Source: Conchiformibius steedae
GTDB taxonomy: Bacteria; Pseudomonadota; Gammaproteobacteria; Burkholderiales; Neisseriaceae
Direction: 5' to 3'
Length of the DNA: 64,000 bases
Assembly (NCBI RefSeq): GCF_014054725.1
Contig: NZ_CP059563.1
Coordinates: 1,205,749-1,269,748 of the forward strand
The translations under genes and the position numbers were made by a program. Positions 38,029 to 45,663 of the stretch are shown here, one piece after another. Under the pieces are notes generated by a model, which was given only the letters and a program-made list of their open reading frames with translations, did not search any database and was not told the DNA's origin. The stretch's first letter is position 1. The number at the start of each line of letters is the position of its first letter.

Positions 38029-39792
38029 TTATTGGGCGTATAGGCGTTTTAGGGCGGCTTGGGCGAATTTTTTGGCTTCTTTATTATCATTTTGCTGGGC
38101 GGCTTGACGGTACCAATAGATAGCCTGCTCTCGGTCTTGGTTAATACCTTCTCCATGTTCATACATCACGCCCAAACTAAGCTGTCCCGATGCATACCCC
38201 TGTTCGGCTGCCTTACGAAACCACTCCGCCGCTTGTCGGTTATCTGTACTTACCCTATCCCCATTGTAGTACATCAAAGCCAAATTATATTGTGCATTGA
38301 CATTGCCTTGCTCAGCAGCCATTCTAAGTTCTACTAATGCCTCATCTCCATTCAGAGCAACATCACGCCTTGGTCTGTCAATTTGCTCTTTGCCTAAAGC
38401 TGATGCTTCCGAATAGCGATTTTGCGATGCAGTTACATCAGTTTCTGAACGATGGGGAATTTCCATTATTACCAAAGGCTCCGAGTTGTTTATATCTATA
38501 GCTGATTCACTCTCCGAGTAGTCAGCAACTTCCACTGCTGCCGAAGACGCTACCTTATTTGTATATTCTGTCACAGATGAAGCCTCTCCCCAAGACTCCG
38601 AAGCAGCATCTTGTACTCCTATTGCACTGGCATCCGAAGCATAAACGGCAGAAGCATTATCCATTCCCTCTATATCCGATGCGCTTTCGCTCAAAGCAGG
38701 GGTTTCCGCGATATAGACATCTAGTTTTGCATGTTTATCATAATACGAAGCCAAAAACAGCAGCATCATCAATGTAATAATCACAAAAAAGACTACATTA
38801 AACACATTTTTATCTGCCTTGTTTTGCTCCTCAGCTTTTGTTGTCGGCTTAACCGCAGCCGCTTTTTCAGGCTGCTTGTGCAGTGCGGGCGGCGGCGTGG
38901 CGGTTTCACTGCCATTGTTTGCCGCATTATTAAGGGCTTGGCGCATTTGCGCCACCGTTTGAAAGCGTTGCGGCGGTGCCAAACTAAAGCCCTTGTCCAC
39001 CGCCGCCAGCCATGCCTGCGGATAGCGGACGCGGTAGTCGGGATTATCGGTCAGCGTAGGCAACCTGCGGCCGATGCGGTCAGTCGCAGGCAGCGGCAGC
39101 TTGCCCGTTACCGCTTGATACAGGCAGGCGGAAAGCGCGTATAAATCGCTAGCAGGCGACAGTTTGCCGCTGCCGCCGTATTGTTCAATCGGCGAATAGC
39201 CTTGACTGATAAACAGCAGCGAACTTTGCGTATTTGGCCCAGCCGCAAAACGCCTTGCCGCGCCAAAATCAATCAGTATCGGTGTGTTCTCCGCCAGCAG
39301 AATGTTTTGCGGCTTAATGTCGCGGTGCAGAATGCGCTGATTGTGCAGATATTCTAAAGCATCAAGCAGTGGCAGAAAAATGTTGTTTAATTTTGTGCGG
39401 TTGGGCTGGGGGTGCTGGCGCAGGTAATCAGAAAAAGTGTCGCCGCCAATATAGGGCATCACAAAATAAGCGGTGCTGTTGGCTTCAAACAAGTCGGTTA
39501 CGGGAACGATATTGGGGTGTTTCAGTCGGTGCAGCAGTTGCGCTTCACGGAAAAAATAGCGCATACCGCGTTCAAATAATTCGCGGTGGGCGTGATGGGG
39601 TAAAACTTCGCTGCTCTTGGGCAGGCGTTGTGCCAATTCAGATGGGAAATATTCTTTGATAACAAAGCGGTTGCCCAAACGGATGTGTTCGGTCAGATAA
39701 GTTACACCAAAACCGCCCGAACCGAGTATGCGGACAATGCGGTAGTTTTGGTGAAGTAGCTGTTCGGCAGTAAGCGGGTAGGGGTGGGACAT
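38029..39792 (-). CDS. Membrane Ser/Thr protein kinase with Sel1 repeats
   Basis: A 587-residue Hanks-type kinase. The kinase domain spans about 17-290: Gly loop GSGGFGVTY (24-32), Lys46, catalytic HRDIKPQNILL (156-166) and DFGAA (175-179), so it looks active. One membrane segment lies at about 330-350. A Ser/Ala/Glu-rich linker follows to about 480, then at least two Sel1 repeats (AEQGNVNAQYNLALMYYNGD; ASGQLSLGVMYEHGEGINQD). The kinase should be cytosolic and the repeats periplasmic. I chose an ATG four codons after a TTG. It lies downstream of a PTP-like gene. Substrates are unknown. Confidence 0.88.
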   Translation of the reverse strand: MSHPYPLTAEQLLHQNYRIVRILGSGGFGVTYLTEHIRLGNRFVIKEYFPSELAQRLPKSSEVLPHHAHRELFERGMRYFFREAQLLHRLKHPNIVPVTDLFEANSTAYFVMPYIGGDTFSDYLRQHPQPNRTKLNNIFLPLLDALEYLHNQRILHRDIKPQNILLAENTPILIDFGAARRFAAGPNTQSSLLFISQGYSPIEQYGGSGKLSPASDLYALSACLYQAVTGKLPLPATDRIGRRLPTLTDNPDYRVRYPQAWLAAVDKGFSLAPPQRFQTVAQMRQALNNAANNGSETATPPPALHKQPEKAAAVKPTTKAEEQNKADKNVFNVVFFVIITLMMLLFLASYYDKHAKLDVYIAETPALSESASDIEGMDNASAVYASDASAIGVQDAASESWGEASSVTEYTNKVASSAAVEVADYSESESAIDINNSEPLVIMEIPHRSETDVTASQNRYSEASALGKEQIDRPRRDVALNGDEALVELRMAAEQGNVNAQYNLALMYYNGDRVSTDNRQAAEWFRKAAEQGYASGQLSLGVMYEHGEGINQDREQAIYWYRQAAQQNDNKEAKKFAQAALKRLYAQ

Positions 39793-39848
39793 TGGGGAAA
39801 GCAAGTCAATGCAATTGGGCGAAATATAACATTTCTTTATCGTTGCGG

Positions 39849-40172
39849 CTATGCGGGCAAATGCGGGGCAACAGCACTTTTAAGCAGTTCCACCAATTCG
39901 GCATCCATATAACGGTAATCATCAGGAATATCCAACACAATTAGGGTTTTGTGCTGCAATGCGCGGGCAAATGTGGCGCGTAGGCGCGATTGGTGTTTTT
40001 CTTCCATTACCAAAATTTTGTCTGCCCACGCAATATCCGCCGCGCTAACGGTGCGCCGTGCATTGGGCGATGTCCCTGCAGAACGTACCTGAATAGAGGG
40101 ATGGCGGCGGAAAATGGTTTCGGCAGTGGGGCTACGCCATTGGTTGCGGCTACAAATAAACAGTAAATTCAT
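39849..40172 (-). CDS. Low-molecular-weight tyrosine-phosphatase-like protein (COG4551 type)
   Basis: A 107-residue cytosolic protein starting MNLLFICSRNQWRSPTAE. CSRNQWRS gives the C-x5-R phosphatase loop. DIPDDYRYMD near the C-terminus resembles the general-acid Asp region of the small COG4551 phosphatases. A longer frame adds 25 residues that overlap a DUS hairpin, so I chose the internal ATG. It lies 56 nt upstream of the Ser/Thr kinase, same strand, suggesting a kinase-phosphatase pair. Activity is inferred. Confidence 0.8.
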   Translation of the reverse strand: MNLLFICSRNQWRSPTAETIFRRHPSIQVRSAGTSPNARRTVSAADIAWADKILVMEEKHQSRLRATFARALQHKTLIVLDIPDDYRYMDAELVELLKSAVAPHLPA

Positions 40173-40197
40173 GTTTCTGACGAAAGGTAAATGTGGA

Positions 40198-40232
40198 TTC
40201 AGGCAGTTTTCGCCATGGGAAAACTGCCTGAA
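40198..40232. repeat. Hairpin of two DUS-core sequences
   Basis: TTCAGGCAGTTTTC (40198-40211) and its exact complement (40219-40232) form a 14-bp stem with a 7-nt loop. Each arm contains the DUS core CTGCCTGAA preceded by AAA rather than AGG. It lies between the unknown 74-codon gene and the phosphatase-like gene. There is no U-tract. Confidence 0.7.
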
Positions 40233-40247
40233 AGGGTGTGAAAACAA

Positions 40248-40472
40248 TCAATCAAACCATTCGGAATGGAAGGATTGGGCGCATATGGGATAGATAAAAC
40301 GCAATTGCCTGGCGCGGCGGACTTTTTCGCTGCGGCTGTACATCAAGCCCCAATCTTTTTCCAAACAGCGCGGTTCTGGGATTTTGCGCGGGGTGGCGGA
40401 TTGGTTGTGTTGGGAACGACGTTTTTGCCAACGCCGCCATGCACGGGTGCGATTTTGGGGGATATTATCCAT
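40248..40472 (-). CDS. Small basic conserved hypothetical protein
   Basis: A 74-residue Arg/Trp-rich protein: RTRAWRRWQKRRSQHNQS near the start, then EKDWGLMYSRSEKVRRARQL. It is strongly basic without a membrane segment, which could mean nucleic-acid binding. AAGG lies 13 nt before the ATG. It resembles small hypothetical proteins of Neisseriaceae as far as I recall, but I cannot name a family. It is upstream of the phosphatase/kinase genes, same strand. The high Arg content could also mark a chance frame. Confidence 0.5.
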   Translation of the reverse strand: MDNIPQNRTRAWRRWQKRRSQHNQSATPRKIPEPRCLEKDWGLMYSRSEKVRRARQLRFIYPICAQSFHSEWFD

Positions 40473-40661
40473 TTATTCAAAACCTTGTAATATTAACAAA
40501 TCAACGGGTTCAGCAGCCGCGATATGAAATATCAAGCAATGGGTTTTGGATGCGGATAAAAATCGGATATTACGGTGTGCGCGGGTGTGTTGTCAAATGG
40601 CTTTTATTGTGGTGGAAAAGTGTTTATAGTTTGCGCCTGTTGTTTTACCTGTGGAATACCG

Positions 40662-41087
40662 ATGAAACCTGCTCAAAAAATCATGCTGGCGGTGCTGTTG
40701 CTGCTGTTTGCGGCGGCGAAGGTGGCGATGTTGCTGTGGTGGCAAAGCCGTCAGCCTGAAGTACAAACGCTGTCGTGTAATCCTGCTGCCGAAGGTTGTC
40801 GTTTTGACGGCGGGGCGCAATTGAAGCTGATGGGGGTGGGCGGGAACGAACAGCCGTTTGCGGTGTCGGTATCGGGTTTGCCTTTGGATACGCAAGCGGT
40901 GTCGCTGTCGTTTGCTATGCGGGATATGGACATGGGCTTTAACCGCTTTGATTTGCAACACAAGGGGCAGGGCGTTTGGCGGGGCGAGCAGCTGCGTTTA
41001 CCTGTGTGCAGCTTGTCGCGCCACGATTGGATTGCGGAATGGACGGTAGATGGCAAGCGTTATCAGGCGGATTTTCAAACACAATAA
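40662..41087 (+). CDS. Membrane-anchored periplasmic protein, unknown
   Basis: A 141-residue protein with an N-terminal membrane anchor (KIMLAVLLLLFAAAKVAMLLWW) and a periplasmic domain. The domain has three Cys (LSCNPAAEGCRF and PVCSLSRHDW) and the segment SFAMRDMDMGFNRFDL. Met-rich DMDMG in a beta-sandwich-like domain recalls FixH/YtkA-type proteins, which could suggest metal or respiratory-complex assembly; this is a guess. The frame opens 29 codons earlier, but those residues are Cys-rich and implausible. Confidence 0.7.
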   Translation: MKPAQKIMLAVLLLLFAAAKVAMLLWWQSRQPEVQTLSCNPAAEGCRFDGGAQLKLMGVGGNEQPFAVSVSGLPLDTQAVSLSFAMRDMDMGFNRFDLQHKGQGVWRGEQLRLPVCSLSRHDWIAEWTVDGKRYQADFQTQ

Positions 41088-41165
41088 TGCGCGTGCGCGG
41101 TTGAAAAGCCACAGGCTGCGGCGTACAATCGCAGCGTTTTCCTATCCTGTTTGCGAAAGCCGTTT

Positions 41166-41786
41166 ATGACACATCACAACAAAGGCAATGTTTTTATTAT
41201 TTCTGCTGCATCCGGCACGGGCAAAACCACGCTGGTGTCGCGCCTGTGTGCCAATCCTGATAACCGCATTCGTGTGTCGGTGTCGCACACCACCCGCGCC
41301 CCGCGTGCGGGCGAAACTGATGGCGAACATTATTATTTTGTTTCCAAAGAAACTTTTATGGACTTGGTGGGACAGGGCGCGTTTTTGGAACACGCCGAAG
41401 TGTTTGGTAATTATTACGGCACGGGCATGGCGGGCGTGGAAGATTTGTGCAATCAGGGCTTTGATGTGATTTTGGAAATTGACATTCAGGGCGCGGAACA
41501 GGTGCGCCGTTTGCTGCCCGATGCCGTCAGCGTGTTTATTTTGCCGCCGTCGCTGGCAGAGCTGGGCGAGCGTTTGCGCAGGCGCGATACCGACAGCGCC
41601 GAAGTGGTTGCCCGCCGCCTATTAAAAGCCGAGCAGGAAATTCAGCAAGCCTTTATTTTTGATTTTGTTGTGGAAAATAAGGATTTAGACCAAGCGGAAC
41701 GCGATTTGCTGCATATTTTCAAAGCCCACCGCTTCAGCCAAAAACAGCAGCGCAAAACCATTGAAAAAGTTTTGCAAAATCATTAA
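41166..41786 (+). CDS. gmk: Guanylate kinase
   Basis: Phosphorylates GMP to GDP. Starting at ATG 41166 gives 206 residues. The P-loop is SAASGTGKTTL (13-23), followed by RVSVSHTTRAPRAGETDGEHY, the GMP-binding block, and LEIDIQGAEQVR. It is the first gene of gmk-rpoZ-spoT, the classic proteobacterial order linking GTP supply, RNA polymerase and (p)ppGpp. Confidence 0.96.
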   Translation: MTHHNKGNVFIISAASGTGKTTLVSRLCANPDNRIRVSVSHTTRAPRAGETDGEHYYFVSKETFMDLVGQGAFLEHAEVFGNYYGTGMAGVEDLCNQGFDVILEIDIQGAEQVRRLLPDAVSVFILPPSLAELGERLRRRDTDSAEVVARRLLKAEQEIQQAFIFDFVVENKDLDQAERDLLHIFKAHRFSQKQQRKTIEKVLQNH

Positions 41787-41849
41787 AATCGGTGTTAATA
41801 TATTACAAGCCCCGTTTACGCGGGAAAAATGATTAAAAAAGGCAAACTT

Positions 41850-42056
41850 ATGGCACGTATTACTGTAGAAGACTGCATCAGCAAAATTCCCAACCACTTT
41901 GATTTGACGCTTACCGCCGCCCGCCGCGCCCGCCAATTGGAAAACGGTTCTTCCCCACTGGTGGACGATGTGCGCCACAATAAGGCAACTGTTACCGCTT
42001 TGCGCGAAATCGCCGCTGGACAAATCGGCACAGAAATTCTCTCGCGCAGCAAGTAA
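41850..42056 (+). CDS. rpoZ: RNA polymerase omega subunit
   Basis: Small subunit helping assembly and the ppGpp response of RNA polymerase. 68 residues, starting [20 protein letters not shown] and including AARRARQL and [16 protein letters not shown], as usual for omega. An ATG seven codons upstream is an alternative. It lies between gmk and spoT. Confidence 0.96.
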   Translation: MARITVEDCISKIPNHFDLTLTAARRARQLENGSSPLVDDVRHNKATVTALREIAAGQIGTEILSRSK

Positions 42057-42072
42057 CCCGCACACAGGCTTT

Positions 42073-42107
42073 AACGGCATCGCTTCAGGCAGATGCCGTT
42101 TTATTTT
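42073..42107 (+). terminator. Terminator between rpoZ and spoT
   Basis: A 9-bp stem (42073-42081 with 42092-42100) is followed by TTATTTTT. The loop holds a DUS core (42084-42092, minus strand). It lies inside the gmk-rpoZ-spoT cluster, so it probably allows partial readthrough. Confidence 0.7.
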
Positions 42108-42138
42108 TAGAAGTTTAAGAAGTATAAAGGAAAACATC

Positions 42139-44223
42139 ATGAAACTGCCCCCAGCCCCCACCGCCACTTACGACAGCCTGTACACCCTGCCTGCGCGTGA
42201 AAAGCTGTTCGCTGCCGCCCATTATTTAAACGAAGAAGAACGCCAATTGCTGGAAAAAGCCTGCGCGGTGGCGTTTCGCGCCCATAGTGGACAAGAGCGC
42301 AAAAGCGGCGAACCTTATATTACCCACCCCATTGCCGTTACCGAAGAGCTGGCAAAGTGGAATATGGATATTGAAACCCTTTGCGCCGGTTTGCTGCACG
42401 ATGTATTGGAAGACACCGAAATAGAATACGGGCATATGGTGGAATGGTTTGGGCGCACCATTACCGAGCTGGTGGACGGCGTATCCAAGCTGAACAAATT
42501 TGATTATTCCGACAAAGCCCTGCATCAGGCAGAAAGTTTCCGCAAGCTGGTGATGGCGATGACCAAAGACGTGCGCGTGATTTTGGTAAAGCTGTCTGAC
42601 CGTTTGCACAATATGCGTACCCTGTATGGCGTAGACAAAATTGCCAAACGCCGCAGCACTGCCCGTGAAACTTTAGAAATTCATGCCCCCATTGCCAACC
42701 GTTTGGGCTTTAACAGCGTCTATCGCGAATTACAGGATTTGGCGTTTGAACACCTGTATCCCGAGCGTTTTCGCACCTTGCAAAAAGCCATGCAAACCTT
42801 CCGCGACCAATATGGCGAAGTGATTGATACCGTAGTAGCAAATTTTGCCAAAGGCTTGAGCGAAAATAATATTGCCAATGCCGAAATTGACGGGCGCGAA
42901 AAGCATTTGTACAGCATTTACGAAAAAATGAAACGCCGTAAAGTAGGCTTTGAGCAAGTGTTTGATATTTACAGCATTCGCGTGCTGGTGGACAGCAATT
43001 TGGACTGTTATACCGCTTTGGGCGTGATGCACATGCTGTACCGTCCTGATTTAAAGCGTTTTAAAGACCATATTGCCATTCCCAAAAGCAACAGCTATCA
43101 AAGCCTGCACACCACTTTGAAAGGTCCGCAAGGTTTGCCGATTGAAGTGCAAATCCGCACCCGCCAAATGCATTCCATTGCTGAAAGCGGGATTGCTTCG
43201 GTGTTGGACAGCGCCAATACTTTGCAGCGCACCAAACAATGGTTGGAAGATATTTTGGAATTGCAAGAGCGCAGCGACGGCGATGCCACCGAATTTATGA
43301 GCCATGTTAAAGGCGATTTGGCAGCGGGTAATGAAGTGTATGTGTACACCCGAGAGGGCGAAATCATTACCCTGCCGCGTGGCGCAACCGCTTTGGATTT
43401 TGCCTATGCCATTCACAGCGATTTGGGACACCGCTGCATCAGCGCAGAGATTAATAAAAAAGAAGGGCAGCCGCTGCGTACCCGCTTGCACAACGGCGAC
43501 CAAGTGATTATCAATGCTGTAGAAAAAGGCGGTGCATTGCAAGTCAAACCACAATGGCTGGACTGGGTGGTAACGGGACGCGCCCGCAGCGCCATCCGCC
43601 AGTATTTGAAGCGGCGCAACCGCAGCCAAGCGGCGCAATTGGGTAAAATTTTATTGGAACAGGCATTTGCCGCATCCCAACAAACTGCGCCCGATTACGA
43701 TGAAGAATGGTGTTACCGCGTAGGCAGCGGCGAAATCAGCGTTCAGGAAGCCGTGCGCCGTTTGGCGGAAGGCGTAGAGTGGAACGATGCGCCCGTGTGT
43801 GTGGATGCAGGTGCGGAAGGCGTGGTATTGGGCGTGTGTTGTCGTCCTGTGGCGGGCGATGCGGTACGCGCGGTGCGCGGTTCGGGCGACGGCTTTACCA
43901 TTCACCGCGAACACTGTCCGCGCCTGTTGCAAGCGCCGTCTGAACGGCAGGTGGATGCTGAATGGCGCAGCCGTTCGGCGCAAGGCTACGATGTGGAACT
44001 GCGGGTATTGAGTGCCGATGCACATGGATTGTTGGCGGCGCTGACAGCGGCGGTTTCGGAAAGCGGAAGTAACATCAATGCTTTGGATACCGTGTCTTTG
44101 GTAGATGATACGGGAACGATGGTGTTCCGCTTTAGCGTGCGTGTGGGCAGTTTGGCGGATTTGCAGGCAACCGAACAGGCTTTACGGCGCATTGTGCAAG
44201 TGCGTTCGGTGGAACGGGTGTAA
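42139..44223 (+). CDS. spoT: Bifunctional (p)ppGpp synthetase/hydrolase
   Basis: Stringent-response enzyme, 694 residues. The hydrolase HD domain is intact: His49 (RAHSGQERKS), His63 (YITHP) and HD at 87-88 (LLHDVLEDTE). The synthetase domain has FDIYSIRVLV, IPKSNSYQSLHTT and IEVQIRT with the catalytic Glu. A TGS domain (VYTREGEIITLPRGATALDF), a helical/zinc region and a C-terminal ACT domain follow. AAGG precedes the start. The intact HD suggests SpoT/Rel rather than RelA. A Neisseria-type DUS (GCCGTCTGAA) lies at 43935-43944. Confidence 0.94.
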   Translation: MKLPPAPTATYDSLYTLPAREKLFAAAHYLNEEERQLLEKACAVAFRAHSGQERKSGEPYITHPIAVTEELAKWNMDIETLCAGLLHDVLEDTEIEYGHMVEWFGRTITELVDGVSKLNKFDYSDKALHQAESFRKLVMAMTKDVRVILVKLSDRLHNMRTLYGVDKIAKRRSTARETLEIHAPIANRLGFNSVYRELQDLAFEHLYPERFRTLQKAMQTFRDQYGEVIDTVVANFAKGLSENNIANAEIDGREKHLYSIYEKMKRRKVGFEQVFDIYSIRVLVDSNLDCYTALGVMHMLYRPDLKRFKDHIAIPKSNSYQSLHTTLKGPQGLPIEVQIRTRQMHSIAESGIASVLDSANTLQRTKQWLEDILELQERSDGDATEFMSHVKGDLAAGNEVYVYTREGEIITLPRGATALDFAYAIHSDLGHRCISAEINKKEGQPLRTRLHNGDQVIINAVEKGGALQVKPQWLDWVVTGRARSAIRQYLKRRNRSQAAQLGKILLEQAFAASQQTAPDYDEEWCYRVGSGEISVQEAVRRLAEGVEWNDAPVCVDAGAEGVVLGVCCRPVAGDAVRAVRGSGDGFTIHREHCPRLLQAPSERQVDAEWRSRSAQGYDVELRVLSADAHGLLAALTAAVSESGSNINALDTVSLVDDTGTMVFRFSVRVGSLADLQATEQALRRIVQVRSVERV

Positions 44224-44238
44224 GTTTTGTTTCTGTTT

Positions 44239-44280
44239 GCCATTCTGATGTGTCTGTGGGTACATCAGAATGGCTGATGA
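44239..44280 (+). terminator. Terminator of spoT
   Basis: A perfect 13-bp stem (44239-44251 with 44262-44274) with a 10-nt loop lies 15 nt after the spoT stop; a five-T run follows 6 nt beyond the stem. Confidence 0.75.
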
Positions 44281-44301
44281 TTTTTAAGAGAAAATAATCT
44301 T

Positions 44302-45603
44302 ATGAAAAATAAGAATATCGCTTTATCGTTTGTTGCTGTGCTGTCTGCGCTGACATTGTCGGTACAGGCAGAAAACAATCCTAATCTTCAACAGGCAGCA
44401 GCTGCCTATGAACGCGGTGATTATGCGGAAACCAAAAGATTGTTGGAAACAGAAGCTTTAAAAAACAATGCCGAAGCGCAAAACAATCTGGGTGTATTGT
44501 ATGCGGGTGGGCATGGTGTGGCGCAAGATTATGGATTAGCGCGACAATGGTATGAAAAAGCAGCGGCAAAGGGATTTGCCGAAGCACAATATAATCTTGG
44601 TGTGATATATGAAAAGGGGCATGGGGTAACACAAAACTATGAATTGGCGCGGCAATGGCATGAAAAAGCTGCTGCACAAGGACATATTAAAGCAGCAAGC
44701 AATTTGGGGGCGTTGTATGCTAACGGGTTGGGTGGGGTGCAAAATGATAAGCTGGCACGGCAATGGTGGGAAAAGGCTGCGGCGGCAGGAAATGTTGAAG
44801 CACAATACAATCTAGGGGTAATGTATGCCAAAGGGCAAGGTGTGGCAGTGAATCATAACTTGGCAAAACAATGGTATGAGAAAGCGGCTGCACAGGGGCA
44901 TATGGGCGCTCAATATAATTTGGGGCTGATGTATGCAGATGGATTGGGTGTAGCGGTAAACGGTGGTTTGGCAAAACAGTGGTATGAAAAAGCTGCGGTG
45001 AGGGGTAGTGCCGATGCCCAATTTGGTTTGGGTTTGCTGTATCGGTATGGAAACGGTGTGAAACAGAATGACCAATTGGCGCAGCAATGGCTAGAAAAAG
45101 CGGCTGTTCAAGGACATTCTGATGCACAAAATATGCTGGGCATATTGTATCAGGAAGGTGGCGATGGTGTAGGGCAAGACCATAAATTGGCGCTACAGTG
45201 GTATGAAAAATCGGCGCTACAAGAAAATGCCGAAGCGCAATTTAATCTTGCTGCTTTGTATCATTTGGGCTTGGGTGTGAAGCAAAATGATGAACTGGCG
45301 CGACAATGGTTGGAAAAATCTGCTGTGCAGGGAAATATCAACGCACAACAGAATTTGGGCGGATTTTATTACTTTGGTGCACAGGGTGTATCTAAAGATT
45401 ATGCCTTGGCATGGAAATGGTGGGAAAAAGCGGCTATGCAAGGGAATGCCCAAGCCCAATTTGACCTTGGTACTTTGTATTACAATGGGCATGGTGTAAA
45501 ACAAAGTAATGAGTTGGCAAGGAAATGGTTGAAAAAGGCAGCCGAACAGGGGCATGAAGATGCCAAACGTGCGCTGCAACAATTAAAAGCTCAAGGTCAT
45601 TAA
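44302..45603 (+). CDS. Secreted Sel1-repeat protein
   Basis: A 433-residue protein with a signal peptide (ALSFVAVLSALTLSVQAENN, cleavage after QA) and ten tandem Sel1 repeats of 36-37 residues plus a partial one. Each has the form AQ-x-NLG-x-x-Y-x-x-G-x-GV followed by LA-x-QW-x-EKAA. Such solenoids mediate protein-protein contacts, often in the periplasm. The gene is more AT-rich than spoT before it. It could be a partner of other envelope proteins. The kinase at 38.0-39.8 kb has the same repeat type, but no direct link can be shown. Confidence 0.9.
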   Translation: MKNKNIALSFVAVLSALTLSVQAENNPNLQQAAAAYERGDYAETKRLLETEALKNNAEAQNNLGVLYAGGHGVAQDYGLARQWYEKAAAKGFAEAQYNLGVIYEKGHGVTQNYELARQWHEKAAAQGHIKAASNLGALYANGLGGVQNDKLARQWWEKAAAAGNVEAQYNLGVMYAKGQGVAVNHNLAKQWYEKAAAQGHMGAQYNLGLMYADGLGVAVNGGLAKQWYEKAAVRGSADAQFGLGLLYRYGNGVKQNDQLAQQWLEKAAVQGHSDAQNMLGILYQEGGDGVGQDHKLALQWYEKSALQENAEAQFNLAALYHLGLGVKQNDELARQWLEKSAVQGNINAQQNLGGFYYFGAQGVSKDYALAWKWWEKAAMQGNAQAQFDLGTLYYNGHGVKQSNELARKWLKKAAEQGHEDAKRALQQLKAQGH

Positions 45604-45624
45604 ACCCATTCCCCGTTAAGATAA

Positions 45625-45657
45625 CAGGCTGCCTGAAACGCTTATTCAGGCAGCCTG
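45625..45657. terminator. DUS hairpin terminator, Sel1 gene / potE
   Basis: Two full DUS 12-mers AGGCTGCCTGAA in opposite orientation (45626-45637 and 45645-45656) form a 13-bp stem with a 7-nt loop between convergent genes. Paired inverted DUS acting as terminators are well known in Neisseriaceae. Confidence 0.85.
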
Positions 45658-45663
45658 CTGTGT

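Noticed and set aside
38029-45603. Kinase and secreted Sel1 protein as one operon
   Set aside because: They are on opposite strands and separated by gmk-rpoZ-spoT; a functional link is only speculation.
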